The notes under the pieces are model-generated. The model had not been told where the DNA came from, ran no database searches, and saw only the letters and a program-made list of their open reading frames with translations. A program made the position numbers and the translations under genes. Below, piece after piece: positions 50,601-60,814 of a DNA stretch of 64,000 bases (positions within the stretch are counted from its first letter, which is position 1; each line of letters starts with the position of its first letter). The DNA is from Hirsutella rhossiliensis (taxonomy: Eukaryota; Ascomycota; Sordariomycetes; Hypocreales; Ophiocordycipitaceae), in assembly GCF_020360975.1 (NCBI RefSeq), contig NW_025408674.1, positions 186,001-250,000 of the forward strand. The letters run 5' to 3'.

Positions 50601-51345
50601 TTTAATAAAGAAAGAAGTATTACCCTTAAATCCCTTTTAGTCTTTAATCTCTTAGACTTCCTATTTACTTTTATTATCCTTTAAGTTTAGTATTAATAGG
50701 GTTTCACTATCTTTATAAGTACCTTTATACTTTTTTTATAGCTTTAAAAAACTAATATAGAAAACGTTATAAAGGTATAAGTACTTTTTAAAGAGTAAGT
50801 TTTAATTAAATCTTTATTTTATCTTATAAGTAAAATATAAGCTATTAATAGTATTTTACTTATAAGCTAATAAGTAAATAAAATAAATAAACTAAGCTAT
50901 ATAGTACTACTTAAGATACTTTATTAACTTAAAATAAACTAACTTAGTATTACTATTATATATTACTTAATTTATATATAATAATAAAAAGAACGTAATA
51001 ACTAGGTTATTACTTAACGAAGCGTTAATAGGTTACTAACTAAACTTTTATATTAATATCGAGGATAATATTATTTAAAGGGGGGTACCTAAAGTAAAAG
51101 TAAGAGTTACTAAGCTATAAGAGCTATAAAAGAGGCTTAAGGAATACTAAGGAAAAGCTATTAAATTATAAGTAAAATATAATAATTTAAGGTATTAACC
51201 GCTTATATTAAAAGTAAGAGACCTTATAGTATTATTAATAAAGAGCTTATACTTTAAGGATAAAAAAAGAAAACTCTTACCTAAGTATATTAAACTATTT
51301 TAAGTCTTATAAGGTATTAAAAAGTAAGTATATTATCTTATACTC
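50601..51345 (+). pseudogene. Gypsy E integrase remnant, 3' truncated
   Basis: One plus-strand frame reads as a Ty3/gypsy integrase once TAA/TAG is taken as Q. Landmarks: the catalytic-core end near 50,840-50,900 (F-Y-L-Q-A-N-K-Q, the remnant of the FHPQTDGQ region), the Y-L-R-Y-F-I-N-L-K helix near 50,910-50,940, N-E-A-L-I-G-Y-Q near 51,017-51,040, and the C-terminal V-R-D-L-I-V-L-L then L-P-K-Y-I-K-L-F box near 51,217-51,300. It stops abruptly at the edge of the RIP block; no 3' LTR follows. Not obviously the same family as B, C or D. Confidence 0.75.
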
Positions 51346-51772
51346 TAATAAACTATGAGACGGCGGATTTACCACCCGTTTGGACGGTCTCTGCCACCAA
51401 AGGTGGCGGCCAATTTGCCAGGAATCCAGAGCGAGAACGGACAAATGTATCGCCGGGCTCATCCCTCCAAGTATCTCCGATGTACTTGGCATGTCACCCA
51501 TCATGCTCAGCCCGCAGAGCCACGTCGGGACGCCTCCGCGGCCCGTTTAAGCTGTGTGCCTTTCCGACACCTCTTTCTAGCCTCAAAAGAAGGAGCCACA
51601 AAGCGCTCAGAACGGTGGCGTCGCATAGGTCATACTTAAGAAGCTCTTACTCCGCCTCAAATTTTGGTAGCATCTTACCTATTACACAACCAAGCATTAC
51701 TGTGGAAACTCTTTCCTCTTGCCAGCTCACGGAAAGCCGCATCCCGCTGACTTATACGATCCATTGTCAACC
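51346..51772. other. Boundary and upstream flank of the DUF3435 gene
   Basis: First normally composed sequence after the RIP block, with CA and TG at usual frequency from about 51,350 on. Short overlapping frames occur on both strands, but none resembles a protein. It probably holds the promoter of the downstream gene; no clear TATA element or conserved motif was seen. Confidence 0.5.
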
Positions 51773-52110
51773 ATGACGCGCCGAGCACGCCATTCCGCCA
51801 TCTCTTACGACTCGGACGCGTCTTACTCCCCAGAACGAATTTGACGATGGTGGTCTCTTTGACAAAGTTGAGCCCTTCACTCGGATACGTATGCGGAGGC
51901 AACGGATGTAGAGGACTTGAACTTCAATGACGCAGACGGATTCGTCGACGCTGACGTTGAAGACCAAGTCCAGCTCTTCGGTGGCAACGTTCATCCACCT
52001 GAGTACTACCGGGAAGCCGTTGAGAAATTCAACGAGACCGCCTACGAAGCTCAAGACTATAGCGACGGTAGTCTACTGCTCCTCGATGCCTGCGACGCAC
52101 AATGGCGCCA

Positions 52111-52177
52111 GTACGTCACCAACGACATCATGTCCCTTATGACTCCCAGCCTCTAACATGTAATGGTCCTACCTCAG
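52111..52177 (+). other. Intron 1 of the DUF3435 gene
   Basis: 67 nt, GTACGT donor, TCTAAC branch-like sequence about 20 nt upstream of a CAG acceptor. Removing it joins a Gln codon split 2/1 and keeps the family reading frame. Confidence 0.8.
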
Positions 52178-52788
52178 GTACTGCGAGGTGCTGGGTTGTG
52201 ACCCCAAAAATGTTTGGAGTCTGTCTCGAGTCCAGCTCCTGCGGCTTTTGTATAACTTTTTGACTGGTCCTCAACCAGAAGGTCGGTAAGGATGGCAGGA
52301 AAAGGCGAGGAACGAGGAAGAGCAGCTCTTTGAGCACATACTGGAAAGTCTTCCGACTCGTCTTCGAGAGAGCCACTGGAGACAAACTCGACCCGAAACT
52401 AAATCGGCGTATGCACAAGGTACAGCCCGATCCCTCCGAATAATAGGTCAAAAGGTAACCCTGCAGGTTCTCCGAGACCTCTCCAGAAAACATGACTTGA
52501 GCGACCAGAGGCGAGCGAATCGATGCATGACGATCGAAGATCTCAAGGAGCAAATCGAAACGACAATTAGCACGACAAAAAATCGTTCAGGCTTGGGGAA
52601 CTTCGAATCCTTGCTGTTCTCTTTCTCCTTCTTCTTGCACCCGCTGGAGCTCGCCCCACATCCATCCTGCGTCTCCGGTTTGGAGACATCCGGCTCGCAC
52701 TGGTGAAAGACCCAGAAGGTGGACCGCATAATATTTTGATTCGCTTCACCTTAGCCTTCACGAAAACGTACCTCGGTGTCAAAGATGC

Positions 52789-52851
52789 GTAAGGACGCCA
52801 GAAACGCCGTGCTTCATCTGCTCGTAGGATATGGCGCTGACGCGAATCTAG
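52789..52851 (+). other. Intron 3 of the DUF3435 gene
   Basis: 63 nt, GTAAGG donor, GCTGAC branch-like site, CTAG acceptor. Splicing joins VKDA to KTFPLPE in frame and removes a stop that overlaps the donor. Confidence 0.85.
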
Positions 52852-54227
52852 GAAAACATTTCCTCTTCCAGAGACCTTAGCCGACCCTTCCTTGCTACTC
52901 AATCCTCACATCTTCCTGCTAGGCATTCTTTTCCGCCATCGCGCGTTCCGAGCAACAAGTCTCAATTCACCCGCACAGCTTGCCAATCTTGATATCCACC
53001 CTGAGGAGCGGGAGCTACCTCTGCCGCTCAAGGACGATCTAAAAGACACATATATATTCCGACGGGCTATGAAAACCTTTACCGGCTATGAGCTATCCCA
53101 GGACAAGCCTCTTTCTTACCAGATGATTGCACAATGGATCAGAAGGGTTGGCGAAATATTGGGGTTGGAATACCCCACCATCCCCTACAACTTGCGTTAT
53201 AATGCGGCCAATGAGTTCGATCGAAGTGGTTCGTCAAGTCCTCCAATCACGATAGCCTTGTTGCTTACTCCAGCTTCAGCCGATATCAGCGAGTCGCTGC
53301 GAAATCTTGCTCTAGATCACGCCAATTCGAATCCCTTTCAGAAGCACTACCTGGGACGGGAGGTTTGCGCGGATACTTGGGGTATTCTCCGGCGACAAAA
53401 CCACAGCAGGCGCTCATAAGGCAGGCCTGCAGCGTCGGCCACTCTATCAGCAAGCGGAGACCCACGGATCTCACAGCTGAACAAATAGCATCCGTGTCTA
53501 CTGATCCTATCATCAAGCGACTAGAGCAAGACCTTCGGCATCATCGCCCAGGTTCAAAGAAGCACATGGAACTCCGCCGTCGACTGAGGAACGAGAAGCA
53601 AAGATTGAAGAGGGTGCTTAAGCAGAAGATTCGAGATGAATGGACTGCCAGACAGGCGGTGGGCGACATTGAGGGGCAATTGCAAGGTATTGGGTTTGTC
53701 AAACAAGCGACTGTGAACACTCCCATTTGTCCTCAACGACCGGCTCAAAAGCGATTGGTTGAGGCCCTCGCCGCTCCACTTGGCAACACGCTCGAAGGTC
53801 AATATCGACGGAGAGACAATGCTATCACCGCCATCGTAGCTTATTGTACGGTCGAGGAAGGGCAGACGATCCGCGGCGCTCGAGCGTCGGTCGACTCAAC
53901 TAGGCCTACTCTCATGAACGAACCGCCTATCAACAGCCCTCAACACACGGCTCTGATGTCCACCTTCATTAAGACAGTCACGGACAGGCCTCGAAGATGC
54001 TTCATCTGTGTCGGCAAGGCCCTTGATTTGACATCAGATGATGGGGCCGTGGAGGTTCTCATTCGCGAGTTTTACACTCCTGAGACCTGTCCAAGCACTT
54101 CCGACGCAAGCACTTGTCGAATTTACGCGAGGGCGATGAGATTAGATGTTCGATCTGCGATTTGCCACTGGACCATATGGAGCATCTGCGGAACCATGCT
54201 CTACGAATACACGGAACAGTGTCCTAA

Positions 54228-54537
54228 GCTATGCCTTTTGACCAATCGAAGTTGTTGGTCTGCAAGGTAGCAAATCGAATGTATCGCTTGGTATCTCCAC
54301 GGTCAACCTGCATCGCGCGAAATCTATGTGTGTGGCTAAAGCAGTCACCTTGTTCTCAACCAGACTTCCTAATCAGGAGAATATCCTTTCTTTTAGTATG
54401 AGACAAGGAGAACTTACGTTCCTCGAGCTTCAGCCTTCTAGTTGACGCCCATTTTCGCGCGGTGGTGATAGAGGAACTTTGCGGTGGAAGTGTTCCAATC
54501 GTTCTTACGAGGAATGTCGGAGTGTTAGGCTATTAGG
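54228..54537. other. Intergenic, nothing recognised
   Basis: Normal-composition sequence downstream of the DUF3435 gene. No frame of note and no repeat partner in the window. Confidence 0.5.
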
Positions 54538-54743
54538 TGTTATCAGGACCACCTGAAAGATCATTATAAGGCCATGTATCAGGACCTATAGTGACCTCAC
54601 GTGTATGGCTAATTTGGTGCCCATGGAAGTTACCCAACGGCATAAATAGGACCGTTGGGCCGCACCTTCTAGATCTTCATAACAACTTGTGTACTTGGCT
54701 CCTACCTCTTCCAATGTGTATTGGCGTAATCGTCGTTAAACAT
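54538..54743 (+). promoter_or_regulatory. LTR-like or promoter-like segment
   Basis: About 206 bp bounded by TGTTATCAGG and TTAAACA (TG...CA). It holds a 10 bp direct repeat TATCAGGACC (54,541-54,550 and 54,577-54,586). It also holds a TATA-like cataaatagga placed exactly in the loop of an 8 bp perfect inverted repeat (CCCAACGG 54,633-54,640, CCGTTGGG 54,652-54,659). The flanking pentamers do not match (TTAGG, TTAAT), so a solo LTR is only a possibility; a decayed promoter is the alternative. Confidence 0.3.
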
Positions 54744-55272
54744 TAATTCTGTCTTTCGCTTGAACGGCCGTCGGGCCACCTAAAAATCCACACCTAGATA
54801 AAAGGCGTGCATGATCGAGCGTCCAGCGTCCTTTGCAACAAACCAATTGTCAAGGACAACCACGTGGGCGGCATCGTATCGGCTCTCAGTCGCGGGAAGT
54901 GCATCGATCGTCAATGTGACTAGAACACAACGTAACTAAGGAACGAGCATTCTTGAAAACGTCAATTTGCTCCTCGAATGTTTGCCTGCTCATTACTTCT
55001 TACGGCATGATGGAGGTCAATTGGGCTATCGTGGTGCCTTTAACAGTTACCTAGGGGAGGCACGCAGCTATCTTACTTTTTCCCAGCAAGCTAGCGAGCA
55101 ACCAGTCTGCCATGAAGGGCTGGCCGCGAGAATCCTCCCGAAGCTTCAGGATACACGCCCTCAGATCTATTCCAGCCGCGCGACAAAGCAATCATGGTCT
55201 ACCCTTGAAAGTTCACACTCTATTGTATTTCCATTAGCACCACCTGATCCACCTTGAGTAAGTACGTGCCGA
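54744..55272. other. Intergenic, nothing recognised
   Basis: A plus-strand frame at 54,967-55,257 is open for 96 codons. It shows no domain, overlaps nothing and lacks compositional support, so I do not call it a gene. Confidence 0.4.
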
Positions 55273-55385
55273 ACCTGAGCAGGGACTGAGCTACCCTGAG
55301 CAGGGGCTGAGCTACCCTGATCTGCCCTGAGCTGCCTGAGCCGCCTGAGCCTGTCCTGAGCTGCCCTGAGCTGCCCTGGGTTGCC
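55273..55385. repeat. Minisatellite of CTGAGC-type units
   Basis: Two 21 bp units of the form CCTGAGCAGGGACTGAGCTAC (second with one change), followed by degenerate ~10-11 bp CTGAGCTGCC units. The array also opens frames on the minus strand that are Gln/Ala/Arg/Ser-rich and artefactual. Confidence 0.8.
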
Positions 55386-56591
55386 TGCCCGGCGTGTGGA
55401 GCATCGAATAAGCCACTGCCAAGCGGTTGAACGAACATTGTACAGCCGCTGCATTTTTCGCTGCCGCAATACTTGTGATATCCTGGCTTACACGCGTCGC
55501 CAAGTTGTAGCGTATTTACGAATCTGGTGTACCAGTCTACGCTTCACAGTCTTCGATGCTGCGCGAAATACATATCGTGTAATTTTTCCGGCCCTTCCAT
55601 AATCTGCAGATACTCCTCTCATGCTCTTTGAACTCTTAAAATAACAAAAATTCGAGATGCGAAATTACAGTATCACGCATCGAGGAGAAAATTAACTTAC
55701 CAGTTGGCAGTTGCTTGCCGTAGGTACATCTCAAGGCTTTGACCGTACCGTAATTGCGTTCTGGCGAAAGGTTTCTACCGCCCTGTCAAGATCAAGACGC
55801 TCATTCACGGTGCTGCCTAAAGGCAGCAAGCAGTTCGTAATGCCATATTAGTGATGGATTCGAACCTTCTAGGTGACATCGTCATCTATGCTGTGTGATG
55901 GGTTCTAATAGTGTAAATTACAGCTATGTAGTCCTCGTGCGTTTTACATTCGAGCTGAGGAAAGAAGAAGGAAAGGAAAATAGAAGGACAGAAATCCTCC
56001 AACAAAATAGACTAAGCCGTTACTGGAGCAACAGTGCTTAGACCGACAAGGCACTGCCTTGTCCAGCAGGGCCTAGCCCGTTACATGCTGCCTAGGTGGC
56101 GACATCGCCACTCAGCCCAAAATTCCAAGTATAAGAAGCCAACTTTTCACCATCACTTAGATAGAGAATCAAGAGTCTTTCGTTGCCCGATACACAGGGA
56201 TCTTCTTCCCGATCGTTGTTCAGTCATCCACACCAACCGTGCCCTTGTTGTGTGACCCTGTCTCTTCCGATCTGTGACTGACTGACTCACTCTGTTCCGT
56301 CCCGCAGGTCCTAACGGCCATCAGGTGCACAGCCTCTGATGCAGCTTGGCGTCACTTGACCAATCATACGCGCAGCCCAGAGTTATTGATGTTCTAAGCT
56401 CCAGTTCTCATTGGTCAAAATCGCTTCTACTAAGAGGACAAGATGACGCCATCCAGACGTGCGCCGTCTCTCGAAACATGCATGAAGTTTGTGCAAAAGC
56501 CCCTCCCTGCCCGGCTGAATTCTGCCTCCTCCTGGTAAAAGACCAGCTCAAACGGAAATAATACCGTAGTGTACACTATGTTACATAGTAA
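55386..56591. other. Intergenic, nothing recognised
   Basis: About 1.2 kb of unique sequence. Frames of up to ~75 codons (for example 55,381-55,602, 56,034-56,255, 56,346-56,561) show no recognisable product. A B-box-like ggattcgaacc (minus strand) near 55,857 has no tRNA around it. Confidence 0.45.
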
Positions 56592-56879
56592 GCCAGTCAG
56601 GACAATAAAGGAGCACTTCGGCGCTCATTAGCTCCACAGGAGTATGAACTACTCGCGCATGTCCACGACCGTTGCCCACCAGACTTACCTGAGCCTGCTT
56701 TTGCCCAATCTAGACGCTATATTCTTGGCTCGGCGGGCGGGGAGCCGGGAAAACCTATGTCGCAGAAGAAACGAAAAAAGTCTTTAACTTCTTCTGGGGG
56801 TAGTTCACAAGCACGGTTCAGATCAACAGACAGTGTTGGAGCCCCCAAAAACGGCAATTCTGGAGGTTGGGGTAGGTAA
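56592..56879 (+). CDS. Possible exon or gene fragment, unknown, no ATG
   Basis: Open for 95 codons between stops, without an early ATG. The translation is soluble and locally basic: an E-Y-E-L-L-A-H-V-H segment, then G-S-A-G-G-E-P-G-K and a Lys-rich S-Q-K-K-R-K-K-S patch like a nuclear localisation signal, then Ser/Gly-rich. A GTAATA donor-like sequence overlaps the stop (from 56,876), so it could be an exon. The G-E-P-G-K run is not a clean P-loop. No family recognised; it may be a remnant or chance. Confidence 0.25.
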   Translation, partial: ASQDNKGALRRSLAPQEYELLAHVHDRCPPDLPEPAFAQSRRYILGSAGGEPGKPMSQKKRKKSLTSSGGSSQARFRSTDSVGAPKNGNSGGWGR

Positions 56880-58553
56880 TAGCCCCTGCCGCACCTCGAA
56901 CGTCATCATCGCGGTTCGTGCCCATGTACCTGGAAGTAGTGTCGCTGAAATGCGCCCAAAAAGGACGCGGTTTGGTGACGCAAGTTGTGGCCCCTGACCA
57001 TTCTCTCGCATACGTCTCGAGACCCCACATCTCCCACCCTCGCCTTCACTCCTCTTCTCTAGCTCTACTTTAAAGTACTTCTGCACTATCCCGCTTCATC
57101 GCGCTCCAACCGAGCTGCTGCCACGAGACCCTCCACTACGCCCACCTTCGGGTTTCTCCATATGCCTCTAAACGCAGCCATCTCAAGAAGAGGGCGTAAT
57201 GCCTGGTACAACGCAAAAATCTGGCAGAAAAAGTGCTAAGAGAGGTGGAAGCACACTGTGGCTGCGGCATAGCAGCTCGTAGAACGAAGACGTCAGGTCA
57301 TTGCTGTGTACATATTGCAACCATCTCGAGAATGTCGGGTGAAGCAGAAGCGCGATTCGGCCGGCAGTGCAATTTCATGGTTAACTAATCCTTTCTGGGC
57401 GTGGCGGCAGCCATCCGAGAACAGGTGGTAGGATTGATGACCTGCAGCAAAAGATGCAGGACGCTGCTGACCAACGATCTCCATTTGCAGGGCACCCTTC
57501 TTGAACGAATCATCACCTATGCATGGCCCTAAACCAGGACCCCTTAATCGTTCTATGCGCGATATTTATCTTCCATGTGTCTAGCCGTATTAGCAAGGGC
57601 GCCTCACACCTAGCGGTAACTTAGCTATGCGCGTTTCCTCTGGAAATGGCGCTGTCGTAAGTCACGATTGGTGAGGCGCACTTACACTATCGACAAACAT
57701 GTCTGACATAACATAGAGGTGTCGCGAAGCCAGATACTTAGTGTCATCTGAATCATTAGACAGTAGCTCCAACTTTTCGTAACATAAGGCAAAGGCAATT
57801 GGCATCCAGAAAGTGAGGTTATCGCGAGATTTAATTACTATAACTAGTAACTTAGTAGTATTGATTACCGTTTGGGACATCTCCAAAAGCAAAAAGACGT
57901 GCTAGGCTAGAGAAGACTAGATACATAAAGTATCCTGAGTATCCGTACCTGGGGTTGCCTCGAGCTAGTGGCGGTGTGTCACACAATACGAGTCAGGGGT
58001 AAGCTTACAAGTGGGGTCTAAAGACCCCGCCCTTGGGCTAATGATCGGCTGCAGTGAGATCGTGCTCGAACTACCCCTGCCAATTAGTTTGGGCCGCCAC
58101 GACATGACGGGGACAAAGACGAGACAAGGCAAGACAAAATGTGGCGCGACGTGACAGAAAGCGACCCACCTGCGCGCCATCGAGGTCGGCATGACGTCTG
58201 CGATGTTGTGTTGCAGCACGTCGGTGCTGTAGTGACCCAAACACCAAACCTTGTTCCTCTACCTGAGCTCATGCAGACCAGGGCAACCATATGTACATAC
58301 ATATATACATACATAAAACAAGATATATATGCATGTACGTATGCACAAACATGCCTCGGGGCCGGCACGTTAAACCTTGCCATGGACAGCACGTGGCGAT
58401 CGCGGCCCTGACCACCATCTCGCCGTGACGCCTAAGCCATGTTGTCTTGATACCTCAGGGTCTGACTCGACTGGCCCCGGGCACGATAGGCGTACCTTAC
58501 ATAAGGAGGCGGTTCCTTTCCACGGGCCCCTACTGCACTTGGCAGCAAAGACA
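56880..58553. other. Intergenic, upstream of the transcription factor
   Basis: About 1.7 kb without a recognised gene. Near 58,291-58,345 is a degenerate ACAT/ATAC microsatellite-like tract; 58,095-58,140 is a purine-rich gacaagaca-type stretch. The last few hundred bases are the likely promoter region of the Zn(II)2Cys6 gene. Confidence 0.5.
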
Positions 58554-60814
58554 ATGCCCCGTCGAATGCTGATACGAATGGCTTGTCAGAGGTGCCGCAA
58601 GAAACGAGCAAAGGTCAGTCGATAGCCCACCCGAAGCCAAAGCCCAAAGAGCCCCCAGTCGTCTGTCTCATCCCATATCCTGCCTAGCTGGATACTTTCA
58701 CTGATTGGTTTCTCGCTCTAGTGTGATGATGGCCAGGCACCGTGCAAAAGATGCGACGAGGCCGGAGAAGGACGCGTATACGACCACCCGCGACGCAAGT
58801 CCAAAGACGATCTACGGGCCGAGATCGATAGTCTACGGCGGTACAACGAGGAGCATGACCGACTACTCCGCGCAATATGTTCAATCAACGACGTCGAAGT
58901 CAGCAATGCCTTTATACAAGACTTGGTCGAGGGGACCAAGTCTCACCAAGCCATTCTGCAGGAGCTGGCGCACCTGAACGGTGAAAACGGGCGTGGCTCG
59001 TCAGATGGAGGTGAACAGGAATCATCGGCGGGCTCTTCCAGCTCCATTCTCGACGAAGCCGTCTGCCCGCACTGCCTGAGCCGACTGCCGTCGCCCACCA
59101 TGCACCGTTCTGCCTCGGGCTCGAGCGACCTCAGCACACTGACCGAGGCTCCCAAGGCGACTTCGACACCGGCCCTGGCGGCTCCTGTTTCCCGTCATTG
59201 CCCTTTGACGATGCATCACACGCGCAAACCGACAGGTGGACGTGCGCCGGGTGTACGGTGGCTTCGGTTCGGCAGATCCTCGACGCCCTCCTCACCTGGG
59301 ACTACCTCCCCTTCTGCCTCATGTGCAAGGACCCCTTCTTCCGAGACTATTGCAGCGGCTCGAGCGGTACTGCTCCTCTGCCCTGGTAAACGCGCTCATC
59401 GCGCTGGCAACCCGGGTGGTCCACGAGATCAGCGACGAAGCGGAGAGCCCGGGGCCTGGCTTCAAGTGCGGAAGCAAACCACTTTCGACAAGGCCGAGGC
59501 CATTATCCGCAGAACCGGCCCTCGGCCAACCTCCCAGATATACAGGCCATCGGGATTCTCTCGCTCTACCAGATTACCTGCGGGCGCGAGGCCGAAGCTC
59601 AAGCGCTTGCCGACTCCTTTGCCGCTAGGATAGTCAATCTTTGTCCTCAAGAGCCCCTGATGGGCTCCGAGGCCGAGAAATATGCCAAAGTTTGGGCTAC
59701 TTCGTACCGCGGCGCCGTGTCCCTGATTCGGTCTGTAAACCGCTTGCAGCCCCTGTTCCCGACTCCTCCGAAGCATAAACTGATGGGATTCCGCACACAG
59801 CATACTTCGTCTCACGACGGGCCAAGTCTTCACCATGTCTACGAGTTGCAAGCTACAAGACGACTCAATATTTCTAGACCAATCCGCCTGCAGTGCCGAG
59901 TACCTGTTTGGCGGCCAGTGCGGCAGCGGAACTACACCAGGTGAATGCATCAAGTTAGGTATACCCAGGAATTGTATCCAATCAGGAGTCGCACCGTAAC
60001 ACGGCTGCAGACCCTACCCTAAAAGCACGCAGCTCGCAACTGCGCAATCTACAGCTCATTCCAGCAAGAGTCTTCCAGCTCACGGAATGGGTGTACAAGC
60101 TCCTCTCATCAGCAACCCATACCCCAAACGGACGATTCGACACAGCCGAGGTCATGGCAGTGTATACCGAGTGTCTCGATTGGTACGAAGGATTCTTCTC
60201 CTACCCAAAACCGGCGGCAGTGACACCCCTTTGTACTCTTTATCCAGTATGTACACAGACACAAGAACCCGGCTCACAGGACTCGGGAGGGCCGAGAGAC
60301 ACAGAGGGGAGAAGAGACAGCATCATCCGGCTGACTGCCCGCATGTAGCATGTACTATCAGTTCTGCCTACTCTGCCTGTTCCGCCCTCTCGCCAACCTT
60401 GTCCTGGCTGATTCCGACGTCCGACCCCGCGAAATCTGTCTCCAGGCTGCGGACTCTATCCTCACCCTGTCGCAGTCCTACAGCAGGCTCTTCACCCTTA
60501 GACGCGTCTCCCCATTCGTCCCCTATTTTGTTTGTGCCTCTGCCCTTGCATGGCTTACAATTGAGTCAACATGCAACTCTGTGGCCTTGGCTGGCTCGCA
60601 ACCTTTCCAACCAAGAAAGTTGTCCTTGGCGACCATCTCGGATGTTTCAAGCGTGGACGGGTTTAGCACCTATCAAGACGTGTCCTCCCCGACTGCCGCC
60701 AAAGTGCCCATAATGGCCCACGCGAGCCAATTGCTGGCAGAGATGAGCTCCAACCGTCGAATGGCCTCATCCATAGAGAAGATGCTTCGAGGATATCTTA
60801 CCGAGTTATGGTGA
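58554..60814 (+). pseudogene. Zn(II)2Cys6 transcription factor with fungal MHR domain, frameshifted
   Basis: ATG at 58,554 opens M-P-R-R-M-L-I-R-M-A-C-Q-R-C, the start of a binuclear zinc cluster. A 108 nt intron (58,614-58,721, GTCAGT...CTAG) splits it. Cysteines 1-5 are present with normal spacing (x2, x6, x6, x2), but the sixth position is Arg (CGC, 58,773-58,775). A basic linker and a leucine-containing coiled-coil-like stretch follow to about 58,960, then the middle-homology region of fungal regulators, including the F-x-H/M-Y-Y-Q-F-C-L-L-C-L-F-R-P motif. That motif is split by an intron (60,247-60,348, GTATGT, CTGAC branch, TAG). It ends SSIEKMLRGYLTELW, TGA at 60,812-60,814. Frame changes near 59,155, 59,365, 59,484, 59,523, 59,840, 59,993, 60,214 and 60,230 mostly need one added base. 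General resemblance is to NirA-like regulators; no target can be inferred. Confidence 0.8.

Larger units (their letters stand above)
1..51345. repeat. RIP-saturated AT-rich retrotransposon block
   Basis: Seen: CA and TG dinucleotides are nearly absent over 51 kb while TA is everywhere; CG, CT and AG remain. Stops in decayed frames are TAA or TAG, almost never TGA, as expected if CpA was converted to TpA on both strands. Known: repeat-induced point mutation in ascomycetes converts C to T in duplicated DNA, preferentially at CpA. All recognisable content is LTR retrotransposon. The right edge is sharp, at about 51,345. Inferred: a heterochromatic AT isochore, possibly pericentromeric or subtelomeric; the sequence alone does not decide which. 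Confidence 0.95.
51773..54227 (+). pseudogene. DUF3435 (FluG-like, tyrosine-recombinase-type) gene, frameshifted
   Basis: Almost the whole family protein (about 740 residues) can be read across frames. An acidic N terminus contains VQLFGGNVHPPEYY; a central YWKVFRLVFERATGDKL block follows; the core has FTLAFTKTYLGVKDA, SPAQLANLDI and PYNLRYNAANEFDRS; then LDHANSNPFQKHYLGRE, where R, H and Y could be the recombinase catalytic residues; and last a C2H2 finger (C-S-I-C...H-L-R-N-H...H) ending at TAA 54,225-54,227. Four introns fit: 52,111-52,177, 52,420-52,466, 52,789-52,851 and 53,226-53,279 (the last is a multiple of 3 and least sure). Frames change near 51,838, 51,877, 52,240-52,250, 52,578, 53,393 and 54,083, mostly fixable by one base. 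Known: DUF3435 includes the captain recombinases of Starship elements; this subgroup has no proven role. Start chosen: ATG 51,773. Confidence 0.85.

Noticed and set aside
1..51345. Decayed host gene cluster or satellite DNA
   Set aside because: Paired LTRs, target duplications and readable integrase and reverse transcriptase motifs account for nearly all of the block.
51355..51902. Several overlapping frames of 65-98 codons on both strands
   Set aside because: They overlap each other, show no domain and precede the clear DUF3435 start; most likely chance frames in normal-composition DNA.
55167..55503. Minus-strand frames of 63-100 codons
   Set aside because: Produced by the minisatellite: repetitive Gln/Ser/Ala/Arg translation without independent support.
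55855..55868. tRNA B-box-like ggattcgaacc (minus strand)
   Set aside because: The flanks do not form a T-arm or acceptor stem, and no A box lies at the right distance.
59462..59953. 163-codon minus-strand frame opposite the transcription factor
   Set aside because: Antisense shadow of the frameshifted regulator; no domain, while the plus strand reads as a regulator across frames.
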